From an uncultured Lachnospiraceae bacterium (GTDB lineage: Bacteria; Bacillota; Clostridia; Lachnospirales; Lachnospiraceae): DNA of 64,000 bases. Within the stretch, counting starts at the first letter, position 1, and each line of letters opens with the position of its first letter. The position numbers were made by a program, and so were the translations under genes. The stretch lies in NCBI GenBank assembly GCA_910589075.1, contig CAJUSK010000002.1, positions 1 to 64,000 on the forward strand, given 5' to 3'. This document shows, piece by piece, positions 25,419 through 33,567 of this stretch. Below the pieces are notes generated by a model. That model was given only the letters and a program-made list of their open reading frames with translations, was not told the origin of the DNA and ran no database searches.

Positions 25419-26852
25419 CTACTCAAAAATACGTATCTGTGCTTTGGTCAGAGATTCAATGATCCGGACCAGAGTATGTAAATCAGAAACCAGTTCTTTT
25501 GAGCAGGATTCTGCTCTCTCGTAAATAGGTTGCAGTTCTTCTGTATGGTCATTCTGAATTGCGGACAGCATGTTTGCACCATAAGAATGAAACGCCTTAT
25601 GCTTTGCGTCAATTCTGTTCCAGACTTCCAGAACCTGCGGATTTACAGGCTTAAATGCATAGTAAAAGCGGCCGAGACCGCATTTGGTGGAGTCTGTCTG
25701 CAATATATCGGTTTTTCCTGTCTGCGCCATGTTTTTTAAGGTATTCAGCCAATTCTGATGAACATGGACAACCGTGTCCAGCCAGTCCAGTACAATCCGG
25801 TTATCCGGCATGTAAAATGTATCCGCCGCCATGCGTCCCATAATTTTAACGGATTCATCCAGTTCTTTTTCAATGGCTTTGGAAGGTTCTACAAGTTCTG
25901 CGGTGTTGCGGCTGGCCATCTCCAGGGAGAGGGCACTGTCTTGCAGTGTCTGGCATTGTTCATTTACCCCCTGCATCTGGTGTTCCAGTTCGTTCATCGA
26001 ACTGCTGATTTCTTCACTGGCGGCTGCCAGTGACGTGACGGAATCTGCGATATGATCCATGCCTGTACGGCTGTTGCTGGTAATTTTCATGACATTTTGT
26101 ATATTTTCATTCATATGTTCCAGTTCCTCCACCGTTGTATCCACACTGGAGGAACTTTTCCGGGAGGCATCCTGAATGCTGTTTATAAAGGCACCCATAC
26201 GGTCTGTCAGTAATTTTGTTCTGTTTGCAAGTTCCCGGATTTCTTCGGCCACCACAGCAAAACCACGTCCGGCTTCCCCGGCGCGTGCAGCCTCTATGGA
26301 GGCATTCAATGCCAGAAGATTGGTCTGGGAAGAAATAGAATTGATTGCCGTCAGCGCTTCATCCATATTCTGTATGATGTCAAGGAGCCCGTAAATATCA
26401 TTTTTCATATCCTTTGCGGTGGAGATTGCCGCATCAGACAGTTCTGTTATGGAAGTGAAATCTTTTTCCACATTGCGGATATCTTCCATGATTTTTCCGG
26501 ATTCTCCGGACACTTCAATAATGGTTGCAGTTAGATTTTCATGGGCTTTCATTACATCCGCAGCGATTTCTGCTGTGGATTCAGATGATTTTCCGATGCT
26601 GTCCACGGCGGCCGAAACAGTGGCGCTGGTCTGATGGATCGTTTTCACATTTGCTTCCAGTTTCAGATCCATGGAACTGAGATAGATGACTGCGTCCATC
26701 GTTTTGTTAACTGCCTGCTCAAATGCTTTTCTCCCATTGCTCAGACGCTGATGGATATTGTTCAATTCCCCATTTGCCGGTTCATAGCTCATTGCATTCA
26801 GTCTGGAAATAGATTCTATGGCATTGTTAAAATTCTTTTTTCTGATTTTCAT
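25419..26852 (-). CDS. Cytosolic chemoreceptor with C-terminal CZB zinc-binding domain
   Basis: A 477-residue soluble MCP. The signalling hairpin tip is SSQTNLLALNASIEAAR, then AGEAGRGFAVVAEE, with long helices either side (about 60-330). The C-terminal region (about 355-475) fits the chemoreceptor zinc-binding domain: an HVHQNW helix, the KCGLGRFYY motif with the zinc-ligand Cys, and KHKAFHSYG with later His ligands. CZB domains sense zinc and oxidants such as HOCl. The start ATG 26852 overlaps the stop of the Fur-like gene, so receptor and metalloregulator are coupled in one operon. Confidence 0.88.
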   Translation of the reverse strand: MKIRKKNFNNAIESISRLNAMSYEPANGELNNIHQRLSNGRKAFEQAVNKTMDAVIYLSSMDLKLEANVKTIHQTSATVSAAVDSIGKSSESTAEIAADVMKAHENLTATIIEVSGESGKIMEDIRNVEKDFTSITELSDAAISTAKDMKNDIYGLLDIIQNMDEALTAINSISSQTNLLALNASIEAARAGEAGRGFAVVAEEIRELANRTKLLTDRMGAFINSIQDASRKSSSSVDTTVEELEHMNENIQNVMKITSNSRTGMDHIADSVTSLAAASEEISSSMNELEHQMQGVNEQCQTLQDSALSLEMASRNTAELVEPSKAIEKELDESVKIMGRMAADTFYMPDNRIVLDWLDTVVHVHQNWLNTLKNMAQTGKTDILQTDSTKCGLGRFYYAFKPVNPQVLEVWNRIDAKHKAFHSYGANMLSAIQNDHTEELQPIYERAESCSKELVSDLHTLVRIIESLTKAQIRIFE

Positions 26853-27229
26853 CGTTTACCACCTTTGCTTTCTTTTTTCATACACGCATCACATATATAG
26901 TTTATTTTCAAATCGTAGGAGAGCATGGAGATACCCAGCTGGCTTTGCAGTTTTTCAGTGAGATCCTCCAGCAGGATATCCGATAATTTTCCACATTTCC
27001 TACAGACCAGATGATCATGCCGGAGAATTTTATCATATCGGTCGGGGTATCCTTCTACCGAAATCTTTCTGATGAGTCCGTTTCTGTACAGAGAAGATAA
27101 GTTGTTATAGACAGTGGCCTGAACAACGGTTTTATTTTTCTCTTTCATCAGAAGAAAAATCTGTTCCGCTGTGAGATGGGAACTGGAATTGTTAATAATC
27201 TCTAAAATATATTTGGCGTTTTTTGTCAT
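26849..27229 (-). CDS. Fur-family metalloregulator, PerR-like
   Basis: A 126-residue Fur-superfamily repressor. The winged helix (about 1-75) includes AEQIFLLMKEKN and ATVYNNLSSLYRNGLI. The dimerisation region carries the HDHLVCRKCGK motif, and the C-terminus carries YICDACMKK; these two CxxC pairs form a structural zinc site. The short N-terminus and the HDH motif resemble PerR, the peroxide sensor. The gene overlaps the CZB chemoreceptor by four bases. A palindrome at 27264-27284, just upstream of its start, suggests autoregulation. Confidence 0.85.
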   Translation of the reverse strand: MTKNAKYILEIINNSSSHLTAEQIFLLMKEKNKTVVQATVYNNLSSLYRNGLIRKISVEGYPDRYDKILRHDHLVCRKCGKLSDILLEDLTEKLQSQLGISMLSYDLKINYICDACMKKESKGGKR

Positions 27230-27263
27230 AGTTTTCTTTCTTTTATTTAATTAAAAATAGTAA

Positions 27264-27284
27264 TTAGTATTATTTTAATTCTAA
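27264..27284 (-). promoter_or_regulatory. Palindromic operator upstream of the PerR-like gene
   Basis: TTAGTATTA-TTT-TAATTCTAA is a 9-3-9 inverted repeat with one mismatch, placed 35 bases before the gene start in a very AT-rich region. Position and form suit an autoregulatory Fur/PerR-type box. No binding data. Confidence 0.5.
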
Positions 27285-27454
27285 TCTTACCATTTTTCCA
27301 GAAAAAGTCAACCGATAAATGGTTTTTCGGTATTAGGAAGATTGAAGCCTGGTTTCTCTGGATGTTATATCCTGTGACGGTTGAGGCGTATGGAAGAAAA
27401 CGTTGAAGACAGGTATCTGATTTAACTGGGAGACTGACTGATGGGAATTTCAAC

Positions 27455-27499
27455 TTGACACTGTCGCTACACAAATGTATAATGAATTACACAAATGTA
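27455..27499 (+). promoter_or_regulatory. Sigma-A promoter with twin BlaI-type operators
   Basis: TTGACA (27455-27460), a 17-base spacer and TATAAT (27478-27483) form a consensus promoter. TACACAAATGTA occurs twice, at 27468-27479 and 27488-27499, exactly 20 bases apart. Each copy is a TACA-N4-TGTA dyad like the sites of BlaI/MecI/CopY repressors. One copy overlaps the -10 box and the other the start region, so the repressor encoded next should block its own operon. Confidence 0.85.
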
Positions 27500-27518
27500 T
27501 AAAAGAAGGTGTCATATT

Positions 27519-27902
27519 ATGGGAGACAGATTGAAAAAGTTGGGGGAAGCGGAACTGGAAATCATGCAGGTTATCTGGGACGCAGATGCTGCGGTAACAT
27601 CAAACTATATTTTAAAGGAGTTGCACGGGAGAAGGAAATGGCAGCTTTCCACGTTAATGACATCATTGACAAGGCTCTCTGACAAGGGATTTGTGCATTG
27701 TGACCGCTCAACAGGAAGTAACCTTTACACCCCGGTTATTTCGGAAAATGATTATAAAACAGGAGCGAGCAGGCATTTCCTCGAAAAGCTGTATGACAAT
27801 TCCATACAGAATATGATCGCTACGCTATACAATAATCAGGCGATTCAAAATTCTGATATTGAAGAACTCAGGAATTTTCTGGATGAATTGGAGGATGAAT
27901 GA
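27519..27902 (+). CDS. BlaI/MecI-family transcriptional repressor
   Basis: A 127-residue winged-helix repressor. The family start is KKLGEAELEIMQVIWDADAA, with the recognition helix in WQLSTLMTSLTRLSDKGF and the wing in CDRSTGSNLYTPVIS. The C-terminal dimerisation helices end in RNFLDELEDE. ATG 27519 follows AGAAGGTG. It should bind the two TACA-N4-TGTA sites at its promoter and be released when the BlaR1-like protease encoded next is activated. No beta-lactamase gene lies nearby; the operon holds only repressor and sensor. Confidence 0.9.
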   Translation: MGDRLKKLGEAELEIMQVIWDADAAVTSNYILKELHGRRKWQLSTLMTSLTRLSDKGFVHCDRSTGSNLYTPVISENDYKTGASRHFLEKLYDNSIQNMIATLYNNQAIQNSDIEELRNFLDELEDE

Positions 27903-29815
27903 TGACAGACATATTTTTATCCTTTCTGGGGATTTCGGTATCTGTCAGTCTGATTGTTGCTGCGTTGGTTGTACTTGCGCCGGTTTTCAATAAAAGATAT
28001 GCCATAAAATGGAAATATCTGATCTGGATATTTCTTGCAATGCGGTTGCTTGTTCCCTTCAGTGAAGTGGGCGGAGAAGGGGTTACGGGGATGCTGCCTC
28101 AGACGAAAGAGCAGGCGATACCTGAAGGGAAAGAGACAGAGGCACTCACTGACATTAGAAGGATCGTTGTTGAGATACCGGCACAAATGAACACTGCCAT
28201 TTCCGCGCAACCTGAAAAAAGTGACACAGGAATTACCATACTTGATATTGTGGCTTTTGTCTGGCTTACAGTCTGCCTGATTTTCATAGCCATACATTTT
28301 ATCAGTTATTTTCATTATAAGCGGCTGGTGATGCGGCAGGGGAAAATAATACGGGATACTTCTGTTCTGCGTCAGTTGTTCCAACTCAAGCGTGAATTAC
28401 ATATCAGACATACGATACGGGCCATAGAATATCATACAATCGAAAGCCCTATGATCATCGGTTTTTTAAAACCTGTTTTGGTTTTACCCAAAGAGCAGTA
28501 CAGCACAGAGGAATTGTATTTTATTTTAAAACATGAGCTGGTTCATTTCAAACGGGGAGATGTATATTGGAAACTGCTTTTTGTAACGGCGAATGCTGTG
28601 CATTGGTTTAATCCTTTGATCTGGATTATGCAGAAGGAAGCTGCCATAGATATGGAGCTGTCTTGTGATGAAAGCGTGATACGGGGCGCAGGGTATGCAG
28701 TACGGAAAGCATATACAGAGACATTGATGTCCATGCTCCATAAGCAAAGCATCAGAAAATGTAATTTATCAACACAGTTTTATGGAGGTACAAAGATTAT
28801 GAAAAAACGGTTTACAAACATTTTGCGAAAAAACAGCAGGAAAAATGGGATTTCCATGTTGGTCTGTACAGTCATTTTAACAATTGTTTCTGGTATGCTG
28901 GTGGGCTGTTCCATTGCAAAAGAGGAGACGGGAAAAGAGACGACAGGAAATAAACGGGCAGAAACGGTGGCAGATACGTCGGAGAAAGAAGCAAATCAGA
29001 CACCAGGGGATTCTGAAGTTGCAGAGAAGAACGCAATGGATGATATGACAATACTCATCTTTTCAAAGGAAGGAGAACAGGAGCAGAAACAAGCCGTACT
29101 CATGGTTGGGGATGGATATTCCATTTATTTGCCTGAGGATGAATGGCAATCTGCAGGCCCCGATTTGTGGAGTCTGGAAGCAGATGCGTTGGTTCGGATA
29201 TGGGTCACACATTTTGCGGACGAGTCTATGGATTCTGTTTATCAGAAACTGGAGGAAGATGGCTATGCGACAGTGCAGGATTATGAGATGCAAAAACAGG
29301 AAGGGGACCTGATCAGTCTGGTTGAACTGAAAGGAACTGAAAATGACATATGGGGAGTTTTCTACTGTTATCCCACTGCTGCGGAAGAGGGCTGGGGAAG
29401 AGAACTGCCGGTGATTGCGGATACATTTGCGTTATCTGCCGGGGCAGAAGGTGAAGAGAATACAGAATCCGAGACGGCCAGCGAATATTTGGGAGCGGAG
29501 GACTGTCAGGAAATCGAAGAGATTGTGGATGCGTTTGCCGCAGCATATTTTGATGGGGATACGGATGCCATGCAACAATTCCTTGCAGACACATATGAAG
29601 GGGCGCCTGATACATATGAGGGTACAGGCACGATCAGCGATCTGACCGTAAAAGGATTGTCGGATGCCGATGAGAAAAGAATTGAAAATGGGCGGTGTGT
29701 TGTTTCTCTGGAATTCAGGGACAGCCAGTATGAAGACATGTTTTTATATCTGTCCTTTGTGTTTGTCAGACAAGCGGATACCTGGAAGATTCAATTTTAT
29801 GGAGTGGAGGGATAA
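27899..29815 (+). CDS. BlaR1-like M56 membrane metalloprotease with an unusual sensor domain
   Basis: A 638-residue membrane protein. An M56 domain (about 1-310) has membrane helices and the zinc motif HELVHFKRGD near 211, followed by ELSCDESV. A further helix (about 318-340) ends in MLVGCSIAKE, then a Ser/Thr/Glu linker. In place of the penicillin-binding sensor of true BlaR1, the outer part has a region resembling small lipoprotein domains (about 385-520) and an NTF2/DUF4878-like domain with VDAFAAAYFDGDTDAMQQF (about 535-638). It overlaps blaI by four bases. The signal is unknown; beta-lactams are unlikely. Confidence 0.85.
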   Translation: MMTDIFLSFLGISVSVSLIVAALVVLAPVFNKRYAIKWKYLIWIFLAMRLLVPFSEVGGEGVTGMLPQTKEQAIPEGKETEALTDIRRIVVEIPAQMNTAISAQPEKSDTGITILDIVAFVWLTVCLIFIAIHFISYFHYKRLVMRQGKIIRDTSVLRQLFQLKRELHIRHTIRAIEYHTIESPMIIGFLKPVLVLPKEQYSTEELYFILKHELVHFKRGDVYWKLLFVTANAVHWFNPLIWIMQKEAAIDMELSCDESVIRGAGYAVRKAYTETLMSMLHKQSIRKCNLSTQFYGGTKIMKKRFTNILRKNSRKNGISMLVCTVILTIVSGMLVGCSIAKEETGKETTGNKRAETVADTSEKEANQTPGDSEVAEKNAMDDMTILIFSKEGEQEQKQAVLMVGDGYSIYLPEDEWQSAGPDLWSLEADALVRIWVTHFADESMDSVYQKLEEDGYATVQDYEMQKQEGDLISLVELKGTENDIWGVFYCYPTAAEEGWGRELPVIADTFALSAGAEGEENTESETASEYLGAEDCQEIEEIVDAFAAAYFDGDTDAMQQFLADTYEGAPDTYEGTGTISDLTVKGLSDADEKRIENGRCVVSLEFRDSQYEDMFLYLSFVFVRQADTWKIQFYGVEG

Positions 29816-29845
29816 GGGAAAATCCCGATGAAAAGAACTGATATG

Positions 29846-29902
29846 ATACCTCTAAAGTACACAGATTCAATATAAAAATCTGTTACTTTGGAGGTATTTT
29901 TC
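29846..29902 (+). terminator. Strong intrinsic terminator of the BlaI/BlaR1-like operon
   Basis: A long stem from ATACCTCTAAAGTA (29846-29859) plus ACAGATT to AATCTGT plus ACTTTGGAGGTAT (ending 29897), followed by TTTTTC. Mismatches are few. Confidence 0.85.
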
Positions 29903-30108
29903 ATGAAATGTCCTTCGTGAAGCAGACAGGTGAAATATCATTGACGGGTAGTTATGATTTTATATGAAGGAAAATAATTGATTTCATAGAATGATTTTTA
30001 TGCGTAAAAAGAAAAAATATGTAAATGCTATGTAAATCAGATAAATCCTAAAGCATAAACTGACAGAAACAATATAAAACCGTCACTGTATTAAATTTCC
30101 ACACAATT

Positions 30109-30151
30109 TTAGCACTCGCTGCTTGACAGTGCTAATAATATATGATATAGT
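30109..30151 (+). promoter_or_regulatory. CIRCE element overlapping a sigma-A promoter
   Basis: TTAGCACTC (30109-30117), nine bases, then CAGTGCTAA (30127-30135) is the HrcA operator with a single mismatch from GAGTGCTAA. TTGACA (30123-30128), 17 bases and TATAGT (30146-30151) give a near-consensus promoter that the operator overlaps. HrcA bound here would block transcription of the hsp20 gene until heat or misfolding stress. The preceding 29903-30108 stretch shows nothing else. Confidence 0.93.
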
Positions 30152-30202
30152 TCATATAGAACAAAGATAACAAATACAACAACCAAAAAGGAGAGATGAT
30201 AT

Positions 30203-30634
30203 ATGTTGATGCCAAGTATTTTCAGAGAGAACTTATTGGATGATTTCTTTGGGTATCCGCTCCGCAGACAGAATTATGATTCTGGCATGCATGAGATGAT
30301 GAAGACAGATGTAAAAGATATGGGGCATGCTTATGAGATGACCATGAGCCTGCCGGGCGTAAAGAAAGAGGACATCAGAGCGGAGATTAAGGAAGGGTAT
30401 CTCACTGTCAGCGCTTCTTCCAATTCGGAGAAGGATGAAAAAGACAGCCAGGGAAAATATATCCGCCGTGAACGGTATCTGGGATCTTGCAGCAGGAGCT
30501 TCTATGTGGGCAGAGAAGTGACTCAGGAGGATATCAAAGCAAAATTTGCGGACGGGGTTCTGACATTGATGATTCCGAGAAAAGAAGCTGCGCCTGCGGT
30601 GGAAGAAAACAAGTATATTTCCATTGAAGGCTGA
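30203..30634 (+). CDS. Hsp20/IbpA-family small heat shock protein
   Basis: A 143-residue ATP-independent chaperone. The alpha-crystallin domain (about 33-135) has MTMSLPGVKKEDI, the SYSR-like stretch CSRSFYVGREV and the signature GVLTLMIPRK. A short N-terminal arm (MLMPSIFRENLLDDFFGY) and a C-terminal YISIEG complete the family layout. AAGGAGAG precedes ATG 30203. It should hold unfolded proteins during heat stress. The CIRCE element places it under HrcA, a control more usual for groESL and dnaK operons. Confidence 0.95.
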   Translation: MLMPSIFRENLLDDFFGYPLRRQNYDSGMHEMMKTDVKDMGHAYEMTMSLPGVKKEDIRAEIKEGYLTVSASSNSEKDEKDSQGKYIRRERYLGSCSRSFYVGREVTQEDIKAKFADGVLTLMIPRKEAAPAVEENKYISIEG

Positions 30635-30673
30635 GTGCGGAAACAAGAGAAAGAGAATCCGTATAATAAAAAA

Positions 30674-30716
30674 CAATCGAAAGTACGCTTTGCGAAATTT
30701 CCATTCTCATGAATAA
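30674..30716. repeat. Dispersed palindromic element, diverged, inverted orientation
   Basis: CAATCGAAAG...TTTCCATTC (30674-30706) with core TACGCTTTGCGAA, followed by the conserved flank TCATGAATAA (30707-30716). Same orientation as the copy after glgD. Confidence 0.65.
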
Positions 30717-30751
30717 GAGGCAAAAGCACCACAGACAGGGGCTTTTGCCTC
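30717..30751 (+). terminator. Probable terminator after hsp20
   Basis: GAGGCAAAAGC (30717-30727) and GCTTTTGCCTC (30741-30751) form a perfect 11-bp stem with a 13-base loop, followed by TGTTTGATTT. Confidence 0.65.
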
Positions 30752-30767
30752 TGTTTGATTTATGGCA

Positions 30768-30897
30768 ATAGAAATGTATTAAAACGTGCTTTCGAGTGCT
30801 AAGGCGAAATTTATTAAAACATGTCTTCACTAACAGAGGCGAAATTTATCAAAACTTGTCTTCGCTGGCAGAGGCGGAGTTTATCAAAACATAATTA
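30768..30897. repeat. Imperfect 35-bp direct repeats
   Basis: Two full units, 30803-30837 and 30838-30872, share GGCGAAATTTAT, AAAAC, TGTCTTC and CAGA at the same spacing. A third begins at 30873 (GGCGGAGTTTATCAAAACAT) and a diverged unit precedes them (GAAATGTATTAAAACGTGC), which itself starts in a CAATAGAAA arm of the palindromic element. A CTGCCTT/AAGGCAG hairpin follows near 30939-30962. Confidence 0.7.
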
Positions 30898-31031
30898 CAG
30901 TTGCTATGAGAAAGTTTTGTAAAGTAAGCTTTTGTCGTTCTCTGCCTTGTATGAAAAAGGCAGGCTTAGTATAATACTGACAGGGAATGAAACCGGAAAG
31001 ATGTCCTAAATGTGCGCGGAAGGGAGAAAAT

Positions 31032-32330
31032 ATGGAGAGAGACTATGAAAAGACGGCAAAGGATATGTTGTCATTTATTGAAAAAAGTCCCTGTAGTTTT
31101 CATGTGATTGCCAATGTACAAAAGATGCTGGAAGAGCAAGGGTTTACAGAATTAAAAGAAAACGATGTCTGGAAGCCGGTATCTGGAAAGAAGTATTATA
31201 CCATCCGGGGAGGGGCTTCGCTGATTGCGTTCCGGATTCCGGAGGGGCAGAAAATCAGGGGATTTCACGGGGCGGCTGCCCACAGCGATTCTCCGGCTTT
31301 TAAAATAAAGGAAAATCCGGAAATCGGTGTGGAAAAGCAGTATGTTACCCTGAATACGGAAAAATATGGCGGGATGATCCTGGGATCCTGGCTGGATCGT
31401 CCGTTGTCAGTGGCAGGCCGGATTGTAATAGAAGGCGCACAGGGTCTGGAGACGAGACTTGTCAATATTGACCGGGATCTGCTGGTGATACCCGGTGTGG
31501 CCATTCATATGAACCGGGATATGAATAAAGGTGTGGCATATGATCCCCAGAAAGATATGCTGCCCCTGTACGGAGAAGGCGGCGGGGACTGTGGAGGCTG
31601 GCTGCTTTCTGAGATCGCTGAGCAGACCGCGACAGAGCCGGAAAAAATTCTCGGTCATGATCTGTTTTTGTATGTCCGGGAGCCTGGACGGATATTTGGG
31701 CGGAAGAGGGAATTTATTCTTTCCCCCAGACTGGATGATCTGCAATGTGTCTATGCCTGCACAAAGGCTTTTGGGGAGAATGATTCTTCCGAATATATAA
31801 ATTTTTGTGCCATATTTGACCATGAAGAAGTGGGCAGCAGAACAGGACGGGGCGCGGATTCCACCTTTCTGGATGATACACTGTACCGGCTCTGCAGCGG
31901 TCTGGGGATGGAACGGACGGAGTATTTGCGGATGATTGCGGACAGTTTTCTGATTTCCGCCGACAATGCCCATGGGGTGCATCCGGACCATCCTGAAAAA
32001 TCAGATCCCACCAACCGTCCCTGTCTGAACAAGGGCATTGTGATCAAATATCATGGCGGTCAGAAATATACAACGGATGCCTGTTCGGCGGCGCGGATGA
32101 AACGGATCTGTCGTCTGGCGGACGTACCTTATCAGACGTATGCCAACCGTTCCGATATGGCAGGCGGATCTACCCTGGGCAATCTGTCCGCTGCCCGTGT
32201 GCCAATGGAATCCGTGGACATCGGTCTGCCGCAGCTTTCCATGCATTCGGCGGTAGAGACAGGAGGGCTTAAAGACACCTGGTATCTGCTGAAAGGAATG
32301 GGCTGTTTTTTCAGCGATGGGGGTGTTTGA
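31032..32330 (+). CDS. apeB: M18 family aspartyl-type aminopeptidase
   Basis: A 432-residue zinc aminopeptidase that removes N-terminal, often acidic, residues from peptides in the cytosol. Metal and active-site blocks are AAHSDSPAFKIKE, SPRLDDLQCVYA, the catalytic pair in FDHEEVGSRTG and the final metal His in LPQLSMHSAVETGG. SADNAHGVHPDHPEKSDP is typical of M18. ATG 31032 has GGAAGGGAG six bases upstream. A start at 30987 would add a Cys-containing tail not usual for the family. It is monocistronic and converges on the PocR regulator. Confidence 0.93.
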   Translation: MERDYEKTAKDMLSFIEKSPCSFHVIANVQKMLEEQGFTELKENDVWKPVSGKKYYTIRGGASLIAFRIPEGQKIRGFHGAAAHSDSPAFKIKENPEIGVEKQYVTLNTEKYGGMILGSWLDRPLSVAGRIVIEGAQGLETRLVNIDRDLLVIPGVAIHMNRDMNKGVAYDPQKDMLPLYGEGGGDCGGWLLSEIAEQTATEPEKILGHDLFLYVREPGRIFGRKREFILSPRLDDLQCVYACTKAFGENDSSEYINFCAIFDHEEVGSRTGRGADSTFLDDTLYRLCSGLGMERTEYLRMIADSFLISADNAHGVHPDHPEKSDPTNRPCLNKGIVIKYHGGQKYTTDACSAARMKRICRLADVPYQTYANRSDMAGGSTLGNLSAARVPMESVDIGLPQLSMHSAVETGGLKDTWYLLKGMGCFFSDGGV

Positions 32331-32343
32331 CCTGCCATTTGAT

Positions 32344-33195
32344 TCATGGAACATTTCCTGTCCGCCCGGTACGGAATCTTGACGGAGTCGTTCCCGTCAG
32401 TTTTTTGAAAACAGTGATAAAATAATTGTAATCCTGAAATCCGCACTGTTCGGCAATCTCCCTGATGGACAGACCGGGTTGTTCCAGCAGCAGCGCCTTT
32501 GCCTTTTCAATGCGCATGATACGGATTTGTTGTGCAATCCCCCTGCCGTAGTTTTGCGCGGACAGCTCGTACAGGGAAGTTTTGCCGATTTGCAGATGGG
32601 CGCATAAATGCTCTGCGGTCAGTGGTTGGGATAAATGTTCCTGTATATAGGAATCCAGCCGCATTGGCAGGTCGTTCTGCCTGAGCAGGATCATTCGTTC
32701 CATGCAGAGATAGGAAGCTACCGCATGGAGAAGACTGGCGGCGGAAAGAATGTAGCTCTCCGAACGGACAGGAAGCCGGCTGCAGTGCCGGCGGAGAAGC
32801 ACCGGGTCAATATGGTATCCCTGGCAGGCACGGGAAATAAAGTCCAGGCCCTCGGCAGTGTCCGGCCAGGCAAAGAGATGGCCGAACGGGAGATAGCCTA
32901 CAACAATATTTCCCAGAAATATAGGGGAAACGGCCTCCGTCAGTCCGGCATGGCACCGGTAGATCCAGGTATCGTGCCTGCCCAGGGCGGTGGCGCAGGC
33001 ATTGTGGTCGCAGATCCGGCATTGCCGTAACCCTTCCGGATCACTGCGAATCAGAGCGCAGAACGACGGTACATGCCGGGGCCAGGAAAGCAATTCTTCC
33101 ATCTGGTCATTGAATACCGTAATCCGTATGCCGGTGAGTACGTGAAAATCTTTCAGCAGAGAACAGAGTTTTGTCATATCAAAACTGGAAACCAT
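32344..33195 (-). CDS. AraC-family regulator with PocR sensory domain
   Basis: A 283-residue transcription factor. The PocR domain (about 1-165) has a Cys-rich core, CRICDHNACATAL, and CHAGLTEAVSPI. The C-terminal AraC HTH pair (about 175-280) has AEHLCAHLQIGKTSLYEL and SIREIAEQCGFQDYNYF, closing with KKLTGTTPSRFR. PocR domains usually sense small diols or sugar derivatives. It is transcribed away from the aldolase operon at 33568 and probably activates it. The shared 370-base gap has a TCAGGA-N5-TCCTGA inverted repeat (33246-33262) as a candidate site. Confidence 0.88.
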   Translation of the reverse strand: MVSSFDMTKLCSLLKDFHVLTGIRITVFNDQMEELLSWPRHVPSFCALIRSDPEGLRQCRICDHNACATALGRHDTWIYRCHAGLTEAVSPIFLGNIVVGYLPFGHLFAWPDTAEGLDFISRACQGYHIDPVLLRRHCSRLPVRSESYILSAASLLHAVASYLCMERMILLRQNDLPMRLDSYIQEHLSQPLTAEHLCAHLQIGKTSLYELSAQNYGRGIAQQIRIMRIEKAKALLLEQPGLSIREIAEQCGFQDYNYFITVFKKLTGTTPSRFRTGRTGNVP

Positions 33196-33567
33196 TTGTA
33201 GAAATCTCCATGATGCATTTTTGCAGTGGTTGCTGTTTTAATGTGTCAGGATGTATTCCTGATGTTGTTTATTTTAGCATGGTTTGACATTTCAGGAAAG
33301 TGTCCCGTACCAAGGATCTTTTCTGCAGTTTGTCGTTCCCGTACTGTGACAAACGAACATATTCAAAGAAATAAAAACGAAAATCTATATCGCTTCACCC
33401 CAATATCTGCTACTATAAAGACTGAGAAAAAAATCAATCATGACGGAAAAAAATATAGCAGCAGCCCGGGCTGCGCATGGAATTGTTACCGGACGCAAAA
33501 GGAAATGCGCCGTGGAAGATGCGCTGTAGGGGATGGGGCGAGACTGAAAATAAGGAGGATCTCATCT

